A stretch of 42,540 nt of DNA from Porphyromonas levii DSM 23370 (GTDB lineage Bacteria; Bacteroidota; Bacteroidia; Bacteroidales; Porphyromonadaceae): the NCBI RefSeq assembly GCF_000379925.1, contig NZ_KB904234.1, forward strand, positions 1-42,540, given 5' to 3'. Shown piece after piece: positions 42,263-42,540 of the stretch. Within the stretch, counting starts at the first letter, position 1. Every line of letters begins with the position of its first letter. Both the position numbers and the translations under genes were made by a program. Under the pieces are notes generated by a model. It saw only the letters and a program-made list of their open reading frames with translations. It had not been told where the DNA came from and did no database searches.

Positions 42263-42540
42263 TCTCCATCAATAATTAGTTTTACACATCTGCTGATAAT
42301 GATAAGGCGAGGGCATCAACCTTCGCTAGTCATCCCTTTACCGTCCTCGCCTAATTGCATGACCATTTATATACACTAAATGGTCTTATGCTCTAGCTAA
42401 ATGGCTTAATAATTGTGGCCCAATCATTTACCTATTTAGTATATCGTTGTCTTCCAGTGGTGGAAGCGTATGAACGATTACAAACTACACGCTGACGATT
42501 GCTGAAAAATGAGGAATGTGATTTATTAACAATGTGATTT
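42263..42540. other. Downstream tail without recognised gene
   Basis: No gene is supported. A weak inverted repeat AGGCGAGG/CCTCGCCT (42305-42312, 42345-42352) may end the DUF4294 transcript. A nested small stem, ATCGTT/AACGAT around CTTCCA/TGGAAG, lies at 42443-42478. Confidence 0.4.

Overview
The window looks like a chromosomal segment of a Bacteroidales bacterium, most likely Porphyromonas or a close relative. Three things support this. Many genes are preceded by the Bacteroidetes promoter signature, TTTG or TTG followed about 19-22 bases later by TAnnTTTG, usually as TATCTTTG, while Shine-Dalgarno sequences are weak. Several families are typical of the phylum (DUF3822 next to rsmD, DUF4294, DUF5106). 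The metabolism is anaerobic ([FeFe] hydrogenase, oxygen-labile class I fumarase, CoA transferase). The species call is inference.

Layout. 0-5 kb: a small membrane-anchored protein divergent from miaB-rmlB, then tRNA-Pro and rmlA. 4.8-7.3 kb, minus strand: a thioredoxin-like lipoprotein and a succinate/acetate-type CoA transferase, apparently one operon ending in rmlA. 7.3-11 kb, minus: a FetAB-type ABC exporter and a secreted zinc peptidase. 11.6-14.5 kb: a secreted M16 peptidase. 14.5-18.6 kb: a RecD-like helicase, a pseudopilin-like protein, DUF3822, rsmD and a GlsB-like membrane protein. 18.7-25.2 kb: a group-B-like [FeFe] hydrogenase followed by its complete maturation set hydE-hydG-hydF and a DUF389 membrane protein. 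25.3-26.8 kb: a HerA-like ATPase. 27.4-28.4 kb: rpsO, then tRNA-Glu(CTC)-rpsT-tRNA-Glu(TTC). 28.5-33 kb: rel-rpe-comEC. 33-34.6 kb: gltX (minus). 35-39 kb: sbcD-sbcC. 39-42.3 kb: class I fumarase, a frameshifted nitroreductase and a DUF4294 protein. Most genes are housekeeping; I see no prophage, insertion sequence or CRISPR array.

The least expected signal is non-coding. Four intergenic sites (277-362, 11196-11281, 26923-27052, 34862-34947) carry tandem arrays of 20-base palindromes separated by exactly 2 bases, giving a strict 22-base period. Two arrays are AT-rich and centred on CTAG/GTAC. They are copies of one another in opposite orientation and share a 37-base identical core. The other two are built from AGTCCCTC-N4-GAGAGACT-like hairpins. 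The two sequence types share no similarity but have the same geometry, about two helical turns per unit. Other points worth checking are a perfect 21-base inverted repeat inside comEC, unusual H-cluster pocket residues in the hydrogenase, a single frameshift in the nitroreductase gene, and interleaved divergent promoters upstream of miaB.
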